Source: Corynespora cassiicola (Eukaryota > Ascomycota > Dothideomycetes > Pleosporales > Corynesporascaceae). Taken from it: 64,000 nt of DNA. Where the stretch lies: assembly GCA_022059125.1 (NCBI GenBank), contig JAEUWY010000001.1, forward strand, positions 3,596,001-3,660,000, read 5' to 3'. A program made the position numbers and the translations under genes. The notes beneath the pieces were generated by a model. That model saw only the letters and a program-made list of their open reading frames with translations. It was not told the origin of the DNA and ran no database searches. Shown piece by piece: positions 11,543 through 22,698 of the stretch (within the stretch, counting starts at the first letter, position 1; each line of letters opens with the position of its first letter).

Positions 11543-12294
11543 TGGCTCCCGGGAGCCTGAGGTCTTATGTGCATACTATGGAGTCCCATACGTTGTGTAC
11601 GGCGCTAAGAGGGGGCCCGAGGTGGATTTTACGATGTGAGGTGCCGGGGATGCTTTGTATCAGTACCTGTGCTGTGATTTTTCTTTTCCTCCTCCGAGGG
11701 GGTGATTGGGCCCGTACCCCGGGATTTTGGAAGGGGGTTATAGACGACCAAAGAGTGGGTGGGATAGAGAAATGCATGTTGTATTGTGGTATGCTGTCAG
11801 CTTTTGGCTTCTTTCGCTGCTGCTTTGCTGTATGAGGTTTAGTGTGGGGTTTGTCAGAGGGACGGGCGGAGTGGATGATGTGGGCGTGCTGGAGGGGGTA
11901 ATGGAAGGGCACAGTCTGAGTGGGGTTCTGATGTGCGTAACACAGTAGTGTTGGATATGGGAGGGTTTTGCAATACGTTAGGCAGGTCTAGGTCCTATTT
12001 GTCTGTACGCCATGATGGTACAGGATAGGGGCCTGGTATGGCCGATTCTGGGTGTTACTGTGATCTTGTCCGGTAGTATGCATGGTATGTGCAACCAGGG
12101 TTGAAGGTGCTGTGGTGGACTTCTCGCTCGATGGTCTTGTAATGAGCTCACATAACCTGATTGAATGCACAGGCATAGGTTTTGAGTATGAGCTACAACG
12201 TTACTGCTCCACCGGTCCCCCTTCGTTGAAACCCTCATCCGTTTCTCACATTGAAATTCTTCTAAGCGGACTAAAAGCATTCTCCTCATTTAAA
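11543..12294. other. intergenic region
   Basis: This contains the ABC transporter 3' flank and the upstream region of the broken NACHT gene. Base composition becomes more AT-rich beyond about 12,100. No gene is supported. Confidence 0.5.
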
Positions 12295-15200
12295 ATGGAC
12301 CCTTTCGGTGCTCTCAGTATTGCCACATCAGTTGTCCAATTTGCAGAGTTCACAACGAAGCTCGTTGTCAAATGGCACCAAATTTACAAGAATGGTTCTT
12401 CTGTCGATGTTGATATGATCAAAAAAGAAGTTGAGGAGCTTGGATCATGGGTTGTCGGCTTCAAAAGGTTTACTGGAGCCAGGGATGAAGCTTTAATCTC
12501 TCAATACAAGGTATCAATTGTACTGTTACAACGATTGCCCAATAAGGCTAATATATTCGCCAGGACTTTGAAGACATCACCACAGGTTGTATCGACGTAG
12601 CAAACAAGACCATTTCCATGCTCAACCGGTTCACATTGCAGAAACAAGAGCGTTCTTTCGTTAAAAATCTTCCTGCTACAAGCTAAGATGTTATGGAAGA
12701 AAGGAGAGGTTGAAGAGCTTGTTCACCAGCTTGAGGGGTATCAGCGGAGAATCAGCTTCCATATCCAATTTCTTCAATATGCTCGGGGAATTCTTCAATG
12801 GGCCCATGTTGGTGATCGTCTCGATAACATCCAAAAGATCGTAGAGATACAAGCATACACGCGAGGTCAAAATGTAAGCCAGAATCACAGACAAGGGATG
12901 AAGGGTTCTGATTCAGTTCCAACTATACAAGCCAGACGCGAAGAAGTTGTTAGTGTCTTGCTAAATTTCGAAGACGGAAGTGCACGCGCAGTTCATTTCG
13001 GAAAACAACAGGAACCTTCAGTTCATTCCGCACATACGCCTAATATAGAACGTGCCATCACTTTTCAAACGCAATCAGAGTCATCTTCGAAGGCTGCCAT
13101 CTATGATCCAAGCTTCCACCAAACTTGTCAGAAGGTGCTAGATCTACTTCATTTCCGAATGATCAACACAAGATTCAAGACGGCCAACCTCGCTCTTGAA
13201 GGGACCTTTGATTGGAGCTTCAAAGCTCCGATCAAAGAAAAAGCTTCGTGGTCAGACTTTGGAAAGTGGCTTCGAGAAGGCAACGGCTTGTACTGGATCA
13301 CAGGAAAACCTGGATCTGGGAAGACGACGCTCATGAAGCACATGTGTCTAAATCCCAAAACAAAGGAAGGACTAGACGAATGGAAAGATTCCCAGACATT
13401 ATTCAGGGCTGAATTTTTCTTTTGGGCCGCTGGATCGCCACTCCAAGAATCTCAAGAAGGGCTTCTACGGAGTATCTTATACATCATCCTGTAGAAAGTA
13501 CCATACCTCATACCATCCGCCTTCCCGGGTGTCTATCAAGTTATACTCTCCAAAGGCAATCTGGAGACCCCTCTTACATTAGACGAGCTTCAAATAGCGT
13601 TTGATTCTGTAATTCAAACCAGCACAAATGTTAAGTTCTGTCTATTCCTAGATGGCCTGGACGAATATTCTGGCGATCATCGGAAACTGGTTCAATTTCT
13701 GGAACACTGCTCTAATCACTCCCATGTTAAGATTTTCGCTTCTAGTCGGCCCTAGGTCTTATTCGACGATGCTTTCAAGAATAAACCACATCTTCAGATA
13801 GAAGACCTGACTTACCAAGATATCAAACAATATGTCTCGGAACACCTGCACCCTTCAGTAAGGCTGCAGGGACTCTCCAATGGTATACCTCAGCTTCAAT
13901 CATCTCTCGTGAGTGGCATCTGCCAGAAGGCTCAAGGGGTGTTCCTTTGGGTCGTTTTGGTGGTTCGATCAATTGTTCGTGCTGCTCAAGAGGGAAAACC
14001 TCAACTTGAGCTTTTGGAAAGAATCGAACAATTTTCCAGTGACCTTAAAGACATGAACCAACATATACTCAACGGGATGGACCTGAAAAGCCATCAAAAT
14101 ATCGCAAGAGCTATGTCGATGATCTTGAATCTCAGAAAATGCGATATTGGCTGTCATATGAACGTTCTTCAGCTTGCCTTGGTAGAGAAGCTCGGAACAA
14201 GCACTGATCACATTTCAAATGATTTTGCTGGAGTTTCTCTAGCATATTACTCCTTACTTTCCGAAGGCCTGGTCCGCCAAATCAAACACCAGACTCTTGG
14301 TCTGTTCGAATCTTCGCAAGATAAGGAGTATCCAGCACCTCACAATCAGAAAGTCAATTTTTTCCATAGAACGGCTTTGGACTTTTTCCTGGAAGATCCA
14401 ATATATATGCAGCTGCAGTCATCTGCTGGTTTCGATTTTGATCCCAACTTTTCCATCTTTCTATCCTACTTATACGAAATAAGAGCTATCAAAGCTGCAG
14501 CTCGAGCAGCAGGAAACAACATTCAACGGATCAAACGTATCTGGGACGTTATGTGCGATGTACTGCTTATAATCAAATCCTTTTCGACCCGAAATATAAT
14601 AGTCAATATGACTGTTGTAGAAAGTATCGCAGAACAGATTGTGACAGAGGACCTATCAGCTATCAATCACTCCTCGATTATCAGACCATTTCAATCTTTA
14701 CGAGACCAAAAATTCATTCTCGGATTCTGTAATCTATTCGGGCTACCTGAGAAAAGCCTTAGTAGTTTCGGGAATAAACAGCCATTCTTTCTCGCAGCTC
14801 TTTCAAATCTCCGCTGGCCGTACGTCTTTTATGTAGTGGAAAAGAAGTTAGACAAACGGTTCTGTATCGCGCCGCTACTTAATTATATGCTGGAATCTTT
14901 ATTTAATAGACTATACGACCAAATCATGGACGTTATGGAGATGTCGTCAATGATAGAAAGAATCGTTCAGATGGGCAATTGCGAAAAACGACGAATCGAA
15001 CCAAGCGCCTGTTGGGTCCTTTTTCTTACAACAATGAGTGGATTTAGAGGAAATCGTTTATTCGAACATGAATACCAGGCACTATTAGAAGTGTGGAATC
15101 TATTCCTTGATATGGGAGTTGATCCTCAGCAAACCGACAGCTATGGACATTCCGCTCAGAAGGTATTAGAGATATTACAATCACAAATAAATCGCACCAA

Positions 15201-15468
15201 TACTGAAACTTACAATGTAAAAAGAGTGGAAATGGGATACGAGAAGCTCAAGATTCGCATGAAAGAAATCATCGAAACGTCCCAGAAAGTCTCTGAGATG
15301 GCCAAATCGACATCACCGAGCAGTAATATTGTTGGCGACGTTTCCAACGACCTTGAATCCTGGATCCGGAATCCAGAATCGGTTGAGTTCTTGCAAAGAA
15401 GAATGTTTCTGCTGTCAGCTTTGGTCTGTAGTCTGGCACTGAGCATAGGCTTATTTCCTTTGTGTTGA
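12295..15468 (+). pseudogene. NACHT/STAND NTPase gene with two stops and a frameshift
   Basis: Exon 1 (12295-12510) starts MDPFGALSIATSVVQF, a fungal STAND N-terminal pattern; intron 12511-12563 follows. The frame then hits TAA at 12684, while the expected continuation (MLWKKGEVEEL) lies in another frame, consistent with one extra base near 12668-12674. Downstream come the P-loop GKPGSGKTT (~13306-13332), an in-frame TAG at 13492-13494, Walker B FLDGLDEY, and ASSRP followed by TAG at 13753-13755 where the family has tryptophan. The rest is open to 15468, with FFHRTALDFFLED (DUF7791-like region) and a hydrophobic C-terminal segment. NACHT proteins are oligomerising NTPases used in fungal non-self recognition and cell death. 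Both TAG stops fit C-to-T change at CpA (Q codon; W codon on the other strand), as in repeat-induced point mutation. Function is probably lost. Confidence 0.8.
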
Positions 15469-15617
15469 TCTGCATAGGATGTACGAAACTGCACGCATTT
15501 GCTGGGGTATGATATTTCTGTGGGGTTTAAAAAGATATGTTTGCTGCCTGTGCCATGTACCTTAGAATATAATTATATATCACTTTTCCACTTCCTCACA
15601 TCCCCTTTACATCAAAC

Positions 15618-18600
15618 TCAATCCACATTTCCCCACTGCGCCCCCTCAATAGCTGGTCTATCCTGTCTCAGCCTGGCATGCAACTGTGCGCTCTCATCCA
15701 GCCTCTGCGTCAAACTCTTCTGCCTCTCAACATTGCGCTGGAAAAGCTGCTCCTTCTCCAATAGCGCCTTCCGCTCAATCCCCGTGCGATGCTCCATTTC
15801 GCTCTCCCGCTGCGCAATCATCTTCGCCTCAGCCGCATACGCAGCCTTGGCCTTGGTGTCATCAATCTGCAGCCGCTGCGTCGCCGCATCGCGCTCCTGC
15901 TCCATCTGCAGTGAATGCCACGCCACCTTTTCAGATCGCTTCATGCGCTCGGCTGAGCGCACGCGCTGCATCTCGAATTCGTGCTTTTGCTGCTCAAGCT
16001 TCTCGAAGTGGGACTGTGCTGCGGCTGCGGCGGCCATGTCGGCGTCTTGCTGCTCCTGCTTGCGGCGGAGGGCGTCCCTGTGCGCGGATTCTTCGAGGTT
16101 GCTGGTGGCTTCTGCGGCCTCCTTTGCGAGCTTGAGGCTTAGCTGATGCTCTTTTTGGCGGTCGTGGAGTGCAGCTATTGATGCTGGCATGCCGATCGCG
16201 CCGTCTGGCTGCTCGGCCTCTTCGGAGTAAAATTTTGGCTCGCAGCCTTTGTCGAGGAGGAGGGAGGTGAGGGATTGCTTGTATGGCGCGCGACTCGCAG
16301 AAGGTATCAGCTCGACATATTTGAGCGGCGAATACCACAATCCCGTCTCGGAGCGATACATGTGCTTTTCGTCATTGATATCTTCCCATATCTCAGTCTC
16401 AAGCAATGCTTCACTAATCTCAAGAGCACTGTGGGGATTGTCGAGGGCGAGGAGAACGGCAGACTTCTCGTTACGAGCTTTGAATTTGGGGTTTGCGCCG
16501 TGATCGAGGAATAGACGGATGAGTTGTCGCACTTTGGATCGCTGGTTGCCGTTGGTTATGTCGGCGTTGAGACAAAGCTCCCCCAGTGCGTTTCGGCCAG
16601 AGTGTAATCGAGACGGGAAATTGGGGCTGTGGCCCTGTTTGATCAATATTTTTGCAACGTCAAGCTGAAGGTAGCTGGCGGCTTCGTGAAGACTACCATC
16701 ATCTTTGAGTGCATAGGCTGAAAGACTCTGGACGATAGATGTCAGGGAGGTTCGGCTGGCGTAAAAGAGCGCAGATCGATTCCATTTGTCACGTGCAGAG
16801 GCGTCAGCACCACGTTCAAGCAGGTCCTGAACCAAGTCCGCTCTGCCTTCACGGGATGCAAGTGCTATTGGAGTGATCTCGGATTTTGGCGCTGGGCGCG
16901 TTGGTGATGCTCCCGCATTGAGCAGGGCAAGAATGGCACTGCTTGAGATTAATTTTTGCGGCTGTGCCAATGCCCATACTATTGCCGGGAGTGCCTCTTC
17001 GCCAACAGATTCATCAATAGTTTCGTAGGCAACAGCATCTGAGTTGCATCCTTGGTCGAGCAAAACTCTAACCAGATCCCCTGAGCGTGGGTATTCTTGC
17101 ATTGCGAGTACAAGAGGCGGCTTCTTATGGCGACCGCCATGACCAAGATCGTCTGATAGACAACCATGGTCAAAGCAGAGTTCGAGTGATTTTACCATCG
17201 CCTCTTCTTCAAGCTTAGCGGCCATCAGTGCTGGAACAATTGTAGGAAAGTCCGGGTTATGAGCAAGTAGCTTAGCAAACAGCGAATAGTCTTTGCGTTT
17301 TGCAGCATAAACAAAGCATACACCTTCTGCAGTGTTTACATCTGCACGATGGCTCAACAAAAGTTCAACAAGAGCGCCCAAATGACGGGTGTGGTTTGCA
17401 GGGTCCATGACGGAACGTAATGCTGCATCAATTGCTGGCTGGTCGACACCACGACGAAGCAGATCCTGAGCAATCTCCATAATGCTGCCTTGGTCTTCTG
17501 CTTTACTTTGCGTTTCGGCATCATAAAATAGCGCACGGAGAGATTTGGTAGTGCTCGCGCGAGAAGGTATCTCTTTGCCGTTCAAGAGAAGAGAAACTAG
17601 AGCAGATTGCCCAGAGGCGATGCTGATGCTCAAAGCTTCGCCGTCATTGTAGTTGACGGATGCTCCGTATTCAAGCAGAATTTTTAGGATTGTCGAATTT
17701 TTATTGACAACGACATGTCGTACTTCTGTGATCAAGGCTGCATCTAATGATCCTTGGGGAATGCCCATCTTCAAGAGCGACGTGAGGATCGGCGCTTTTT
17801 TTCTGACATCTTCAATGCCGATTGCAGATTGAAACGCTGGGCCAAGAAGTCGAGCATTGGCAGCAATGATACGATGCACGATATCCAGGTTTCCGGATCC
17901 ACCAGTTATGGCTGTCTGCAGGGCTTCAAGAGCAGGTTTTTCTTCGACCCCATGATTGAGAAGAAGTTCAATGATTTGCAATGTAGAAGAATGCCTCCCT
18001 CCAGATGTATCGAAAGCCAATGGGAGAGCTGCGGAAGCAGAGGCAGCGGACGGTTTGGCGTTGCAAAGTAGACGCAAGATTGATGCGTCTGCCTGAGTGA
18101 CTGCTAGGCGAATGGCTTCCCCGTTGTTGTGGTTGACACTAGCCCCGTTGCGTACCAACTCCGTTATCAGGGCCACGTCCCTTGTACTTGAGGTATCGGC
18201 GACTGCGTCAACCAAAGCCTGGTCGACTTCTGTGCCCCGAGCACCATGCGCTAGCAGGAGCTTTGTCGTTTCCAACCTTTCGGATGGCGAGTATCCTGAC
18301 CTAATCATTGGGAAGACCTGAGAGAGAGCCTCTGGGGGTGGTCGTGAGTTGAGTAGTGTCCGTAGACTATGCATGTCTTTCCTGGCCACAGCGGCGGAAA
18401 GCGCCCTGTTGTTCCCTGACTCTAGTGGTGCCCCTGCATTAAGCAATAGATCCATTAGCGAAAAATCGCCCTCTTCGACCGCCCTGACGAGCCAGCGTCC
18501 TAGTGGGGGTCCAGTAGCACCTTTTCGCACGAGTGCGCTAATTACCCGGAATCGATCCGACGGCGGGGCATTTGCAGGCAAGACTGCGAGGGCAACAGAG

Positions 18601-19757
18601 GCATGGTTCGCTGTGATGTTCGTTTCCAGAATTGCGTCCGCTAGCCTCCAATTTGAATTCATGATGGCTATCCTCAGGCACTCAGCCTCGTTCATAGTAG
18701 TAGGCACTCCATAAGTGACCAAAAGCGAAGCGAGTGGAGTGTCATTTCGCTTTGAAGCGGCGACAAGTAGCCCAGGTAGCCCAGGCGTTGCCGGAGACAG
18801 ACCACAGCAGAACAAGAGCTGGAGGAACTGATAGAGCTCCTGTGCAGTAGGCATTTTCAAAACGGGTTCTGACAATCCTTGAAGTGAAACGGGCGTTAGG
18901 GGTATTGGCCCAGCGACCAACGCAACCGCTAACCTGTACTCTCGAGCTGAAATGGCCATGTGCAAAGCACCTGCGCTGTTGAAATTCGGATCCGCGCCAT
19001 ATCCTATCAGCAGGGATATCACTGCCTCCGACTTTTGCTGGACTGCTGCCGGGAGACATGATGAGATGACTTCTGAGCGAAGTGCTTTGGGGGCTCTCAA
19101 GAGCAATTTGACGAGATTCTGGTCGTTTGATCGGACAGCATCGGCCAAAGCATTTGGAAATTTATTAATGTCTGCGCCATGTCGGAGGAGTTCCTGCGTG
19201 CAAGAGTGGTCGTTTGCAGCAAGGGCCGCCTTGAGCCCTTCGTCCAGGGTAGTTTGGTCTGCTCCAGAGCTGGCAAGTATGTTGACAGAGTCCGCGCGTC
19301 GCAAAGTCGCTGCTTGCTGGAGAACTGTACTCCGTCTTCGGAGGGTATTGTCGGGTTTATTGTTCTTGCCCTTCTTCGTCTCGGATGTATCGACATAGTT
19401 GACCTTGGCTCCGAGGCTCAAAAAGGCTTGGACAAGCCCAGGGTTGGTCGTCGGCTTGTCGATTACAGCCGAGAGGGCCTGGTCAAGTTCATCTTGGGAA
19501 AACTCCCACCGATTGGTGTCTAGGAGCTTCTCTTTGGTCTTGGAAGTTCTGAACAGTCGCTTCAGCTCTTTATTTGGGTCCTTGTAGTCTGGGTTTCTTC
19601 TCCTTTGCTCGGCTAGCAGGTTGCGAGCTTGCACATGGTCCTCCTCGCTGGCGATTATCGCAGGCTGAGACGGAGCCGGCAGACAAGGCTGTCGAACAAG
19701 GATTGGGCTGACGCCCGCATCTTGGACTAGCTCTTGGAGGCTTCGTCGCCCTTTCAT
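15618..19757 (-). CDS. large intronless ankyrin-repeat protein with coiled-coil tail
   Basis: A single 4140 nt exon encodes 1379 residues. The short polar N-terminus (~1-145) ends in a basic stretch. Degenerate ankyrin-type repeats fill ~150-1150, recognisable as recurring helix pairs with LLL..GA/LLNHG/LLERGAD elements. Residues ~1190-1350 are a long Ala/Gln/Glu/Arg-rich stretch predicted as coiled coil (many E-x-x-R/K-x-x-E patterns). No kinase, NACHT or catalytic motif is seen. Ankyrin arrays mediate protein binding, so a scaffold role is inferred. The gene converges on the broken NACHT gene with 149 nt between them. Ankyrins often form C-terminal sensor arrays of fungal NLRs, but here there is no NTPase in frame. 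An upstream exon cannot be excluded. Confidence 0.85.
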   Translation of the reverse strand: MKGRRSLQELVQDAGVSPILVRQPCLPAPSQPAIIASEEDHVQARNLLAEQRRRNPDYKDPNKELKRLFRTSKTKEKLLDTNRWEFSQDELDQALSAVIDKPTTNPGLVQAFLSLGAKVNYVDTSETKKGKNNKPDNTLRRRSTVLQQAATLRRADSVNILASSGADQTTLDEGLKAALAANDHSCTQELLRHGADINKFPNALADAVRSNDQNLVKLLLRAPKALRSEVISSCLPAAVQQKSEAVISLLIGYGADPNFNSAGALHMAISAREYRLAVALVAGPIPLTPVSLQGLSEPVLKMPTAQELYQFLQLLFCCGLSPATPGLPGLLVAASKRNDTPLASLLVTYGVPTTMNEAECLRIAIMNSNWRLADAILETNITANHASVALAVLPANAPPSDRFRVISALVRKGATGPPLGRWLVRAVEEGDFSLMDLLLNAGAPLESGNNRALSAAVARKDMHSLRTLLNSRPPPEALSQVFPMIRSGYSPSERLETTKLLLAHGARGTEVDQALVDAVADTSSTRDVALITELVRNGASVNHNNGEAIRLAVTQADASILRLLCNAKPSAASASAALPLAFDTSGGRHSSTLQIIELLLNHGVEEKPALEALQTAITGGSGNLDIVHRIIAANARLLGPAFQSAIGIEDVRKKAPILTSLLKMGIPQGSLDAALITEVRHVVVNKNSTILKILLEYGASVNYNDGEALSISIASGQSALVSLLLNGKEIPSRASTTKSLRALFYDAETQSKAEDQGSIMEIAQDLLRRGVDQPAIDAALRSVMDPANHTRHLGALVELLLSHRADVNTAEGVCFVYAAKRKDYSLFAKLLAHNPDFPTIVPALMAAKLEEEAMVKSLELCFDHGCLSDDLGHGGRHKKPPLVLAMQEYPRSGDLVRVLLDQGCNSDAVAYETIDESVGEEALPAIVWALAQPQKLISSSAILALLNAGASPTRPAPKSEITPIALASREGRADLVQDLLERGADASARDKWNRSALFYASRTSLTSIVQSLSAYALKDDGSLHEAASYLQLDVAKILIKQGHSPNFPSRLHSGRNALGELCLNADITNGNQRSKVRQLIRLFLDHGANPKFKARNEKSAVLLALDNPHSALEISEALLETEIWEDINDEKHMYRSETGLWYSPLKYVELIPSASRAPYKQSLTSLLLDKGCEPKFYSEEAEQPDGAIGMPASIAALHDRQKEHQLSLKLAKEAAEATSNLEESAHRDALRRKQEQQDADMAAAAAAQSHFEKLEQQKHEFEMQRVRSAERMKRSEKVAWHSLQMEQERDAATQRLQIDDTKAKAAYAAEAKMIAQRESEMEHRTGIERKALLEKEQLFQRNVERQKSLTQRLDESAQLHARLRQDRPAIEGAQWGNVD

Positions 19758-21312
19758 TGTGGCGAATTGCAGAGAGAGATTAGCATTGCTATCCAGGACG
19801 ACAATAGTGCGGCCGCGTTGAGAATATTAGAACGCGGTCCCAGGTCCACGCGTCCATTCGAGGCTGAGCGGTGGCTTTGCGGAAAGACGGCTGGAGGGGA
19901 AACACTAAGCCGGTTCGGGGCACAAAGAAAGCTTAGTCACATGATGTCACCGCTTTCGGCCGGTCCGACTTGAGCTCTCTTTTACAACACGCTGCCTGTT
20001 CATCTATCTCAGGCCAATTCCCATGTAGGATTCTCATCTCCGACGCTTTGTGGTTCGTCCGCGCCAAGGTTCGTTCACACGGCGGGCCATTGTTTCTTCG
20101 AAACTAGAGCGACCTCTGCGAACCCCAGCAAGCGGAGAATCGATGTAGGATGCAAGTAGGGCCGCGCTGCAGAGCACGACATGGGGGTGACACGATCACA
20201 CCGAATTGCACCTCGTCACGTTTCAGCATCTGGTCATTCCGCGGGCACAATTCCTCCGCTGCGGCGGGTGTCGACGTGTTCTAGCACCCCCGCGATCCTG
20301 ATCTAGGAGAAGTGCTGATACATGCCTAAGGAATCGATGGCTTCTGCCTGCGACAGCTCAGCTTTTACGAGTGCTATGCACGCCAAGTATGCGAGCATGC
20401 GCAATGCTCTTCATCTTTGAGAGGCGAGTGCGATTCTAGATCGGCTTGACAATGCACTACACATGATGTCGTTCCCAAGAGAGCGGCATCGAAGCATCAC
20501 AGCAATTCCACCAGACCATCACAGATAAAAGTTTCTCCGCAAAGGGTCTTTCAGGCGCAAAAAGCGGCTGTTTCACTGCGAGGGTCAATCCCCAGGCTGC
20601 CGGCACTCTCCCATTCGCTGCGAAGCGATGTTTCACATCGCGCAACAAGATCTGCAGGTACCGTTTCACGACCATCAACACAGGCTTCTCATCCGGCGTA
20701 GACTGTTGGCAAAATAAAATCTGCGTACTGAAGAAACAGATCCAACGGTGCCCAGAAGAACCCGCGGGGCGAGGTGGTCAGTTTCATGCCAGAGAACGTC
20801 TGCTAAAACGCGGCACCAGGCGCAAACCTTGGCCGGGATCTCGATCCCGCGTAGCCAGGAATGCCAGTGGCATTGCCCTTTCGAGAAGCTCCAAGGTTTG
20901 AGAGAGAAGACTCTCCCGCTCGCGACACAAAGCTACTGCTGTCAGCACGCAGGAGCATAGTAGACGGGCCGCTGTTTTGACATGTTGACCCCAGTAGGTG
21001 GCACAATCAGGGACGATTGTGTTTGAAGTTGGCGTCCTTTGTGATGGCTGGCAATTTGCCTGATATCTTGCTCTGAATCACGAGGCCAGTGATTTGGGCC
21101 TGAGGTGTATATAATCGGGTGCCTGCCTCTGCAATCTATATCGATAGCACACGGTTCCACTGCACTATACCCAGCTTTTACTTTCTTTTTTTCCCCTTGC
21201 CGTTCTCTTCTTCGGGCTCTGGAAGCTCTTCTATTACTTTGACCAAACTTGTTTCCCGTTCAGTCATCCTTCATTCCAGAACCAACATCAAATCACTCCA
21301 ATCTTTTGTAAA
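19758..21312. other. 1.55 kb intergenic region between divergent genes
   Basis: This is upstream of both the ankyrin gene (-) and the DUF3455 gene (+). A perfect 7 bp inverted repeat with a 3-base loop lies at 20625-20641. A pyrimidine-rich leader (about 21170-21300) precedes the DUF3455 start. No gene is supported. Confidence 0.5.
21108..21114 (+). promoter_or_regulatory. TATA box of the DUF3455 gene
   Basis: TATATAA lies 205 nt before the ATG at 21313, followed by a pyrimidine-rich leader, as is common in well-expressed fungal genes. Confidence 0.5.
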
Positions 21313-21942
21313 ATGCTCTCCTCGGCAATCTTCACAACGCTCGCTCTCCCTCTCGCGTTGGCGGCGCCACTGTCAACATTCCTGCGCCCCCCACACCATC
21401 TCTCAGCCCGCCAATCCAACAACACCAACGACACCACCTGCGATCTCTCCGGCATCGCCCAGCCGGCAAACACTCTCCAACCCCCAGCCTCTAACCTTTC
21501 GCTCATGCTCATCGCCCTCGGTCACGGCACCCAGAATTACACCTGCGGCGCCAATGCCACCGCCGCCCCCTCATCTTTCGGCGCTCTTGCAACCCTCTAC
21601 GACGCTTCCTGTGCCGTGGCGACAGCCCGGCCGCCCCTTGAGAACTTGGTCCAAGACAGCCAGGCGCAGATTGGGGAGCATTTCTTTGCGGACCTGACCA
21701 CGCCCGAGTTTGTCATCCAGGGCATGGAACCTACGTTGGCGAAGAAGGCCGAGGCGGTTGATGCGCCTGACAAGGCGGCTGATGTTGCGTGGTTGAGGCT
21801 CGAGGCGGTCAGTCAGGGGGCCGTCAAGATGGTGTATCGGCTTAATACCAAGGGTGGTGTTGCGCCGGGGTCGTGTGAGGGGGTTGCTGAGGGGGAGATG
21901 GTGACGGTGGACTATGAGGCGCTGTATTGGATCTATGGATGA
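21313..21942 (+). CDS. secreted DUF3455-family protein
   Basis: A single exon encodes 209 residues. Residues 1-17 form a signal peptide (MLSSAIFTTLALPLALA). The mature region carries the DUF3455 pattern: LIALGHGTQNYTC, then ATLYDASC, a central HFF..LTTPEF segment and a C-terminal YRLNTKGG...G-S-C region before the end. Four cysteines of the mature part could pair. Fungal relatives are extracellular and sometimes mislabelled as malate dehydrogenase; no biochemical role is established to my knowledge. It ends with an ordinary TGA at 21940-21942. Confidence 0.85.
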   Translation: MLSSAIFTTLALPLALAAPLSTFLRPPHHLSARQSNNTNDTTCDLSGIAQPANTLQPPASNLSLMLIALGHGTQNYTCGANATAAPSSFGALATLYDASCAVATARPPLENLVQDSQAQIGEHFFADLTTPEFVIQGMEPTLAKKAEAVDAPDKAADVAWLRLEAVSQGAVKMVYRLNTKGGVAPGSCEGVAEGEMVTVDYEALYWIYG

Positions 21943-22698
21943 GCTTGTGGAGAGTTTTGTGATTTTGGAGGACTTTTATGCCGAAACTCGAAGTTGACAT
22001 GAGGGAAGCGGGTCGGTTGAGGAGTAGGATTCTCTTGTGTATATCTATATTGTAGTCTGTATTCGAGCTAGGAACGCTCGATCAGGTGTATGACATTTCT
22101 TATAATTTCTTAACCAGTATAAAAGTCGGCATTATACATTCAATGGGTTGTTTTTTCATAAGAGTATTCAATGATTTAGGAGCAGTAAAGAGAGTGTTGC
22201 TGGAAGCGAGTTTCCTCCAAACCTGCTTCACCTAAACCCGAAGCCTTTCGCCGTGAAGAGCATCTATCATAGTTCATCTTCTAGTGACCACTGACTAGTG
22301 TCTGTGCAAAAGAACGGAAAATCTTAGACGAGAAACATTTGAGCACCCCTCTTTCTATCTTTTCAAAAATGTTTTCATAGTCTCAAGCTCTCAAGGTAAG
22401 TATTCTAACACTAGATAGTTTATAACACCCCTCAACGTATATCATCCAAGGCTAAATAGTATACAAGTTTAATGGGAGCAGCAATATGTCCAGTTATCTT
22501 TTACTACCTGAGAAAACAGGGTACTCTTTAGAGAAATATGACATGTATCTGATGTATCAGGCGTATAATCACGGCTTAACGATGCTGTTCTCTATATCAA
22601 TGCACCAAAGCTCACATTATGACGTTGATTAACCAGCAAAGTAGTTTTTATAGAGCTATCAACTCACCTAGAATCATACACGACTCTCAAGTCATAAC
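21943..22698. other. AT-rich spacer between convergent genes
   Basis: No gene is seen. AT content is clearly higher than in the flanks (many TTTA and TATA runs at 22030-22620). Confidence 0.5.

Noticed and set aside
20625..20641. 7 bp perfect inverted repeat as a terminator or cruciform
   Set aside because: Too short, and a single example in a 1.5 kb spacer is expected by chance.
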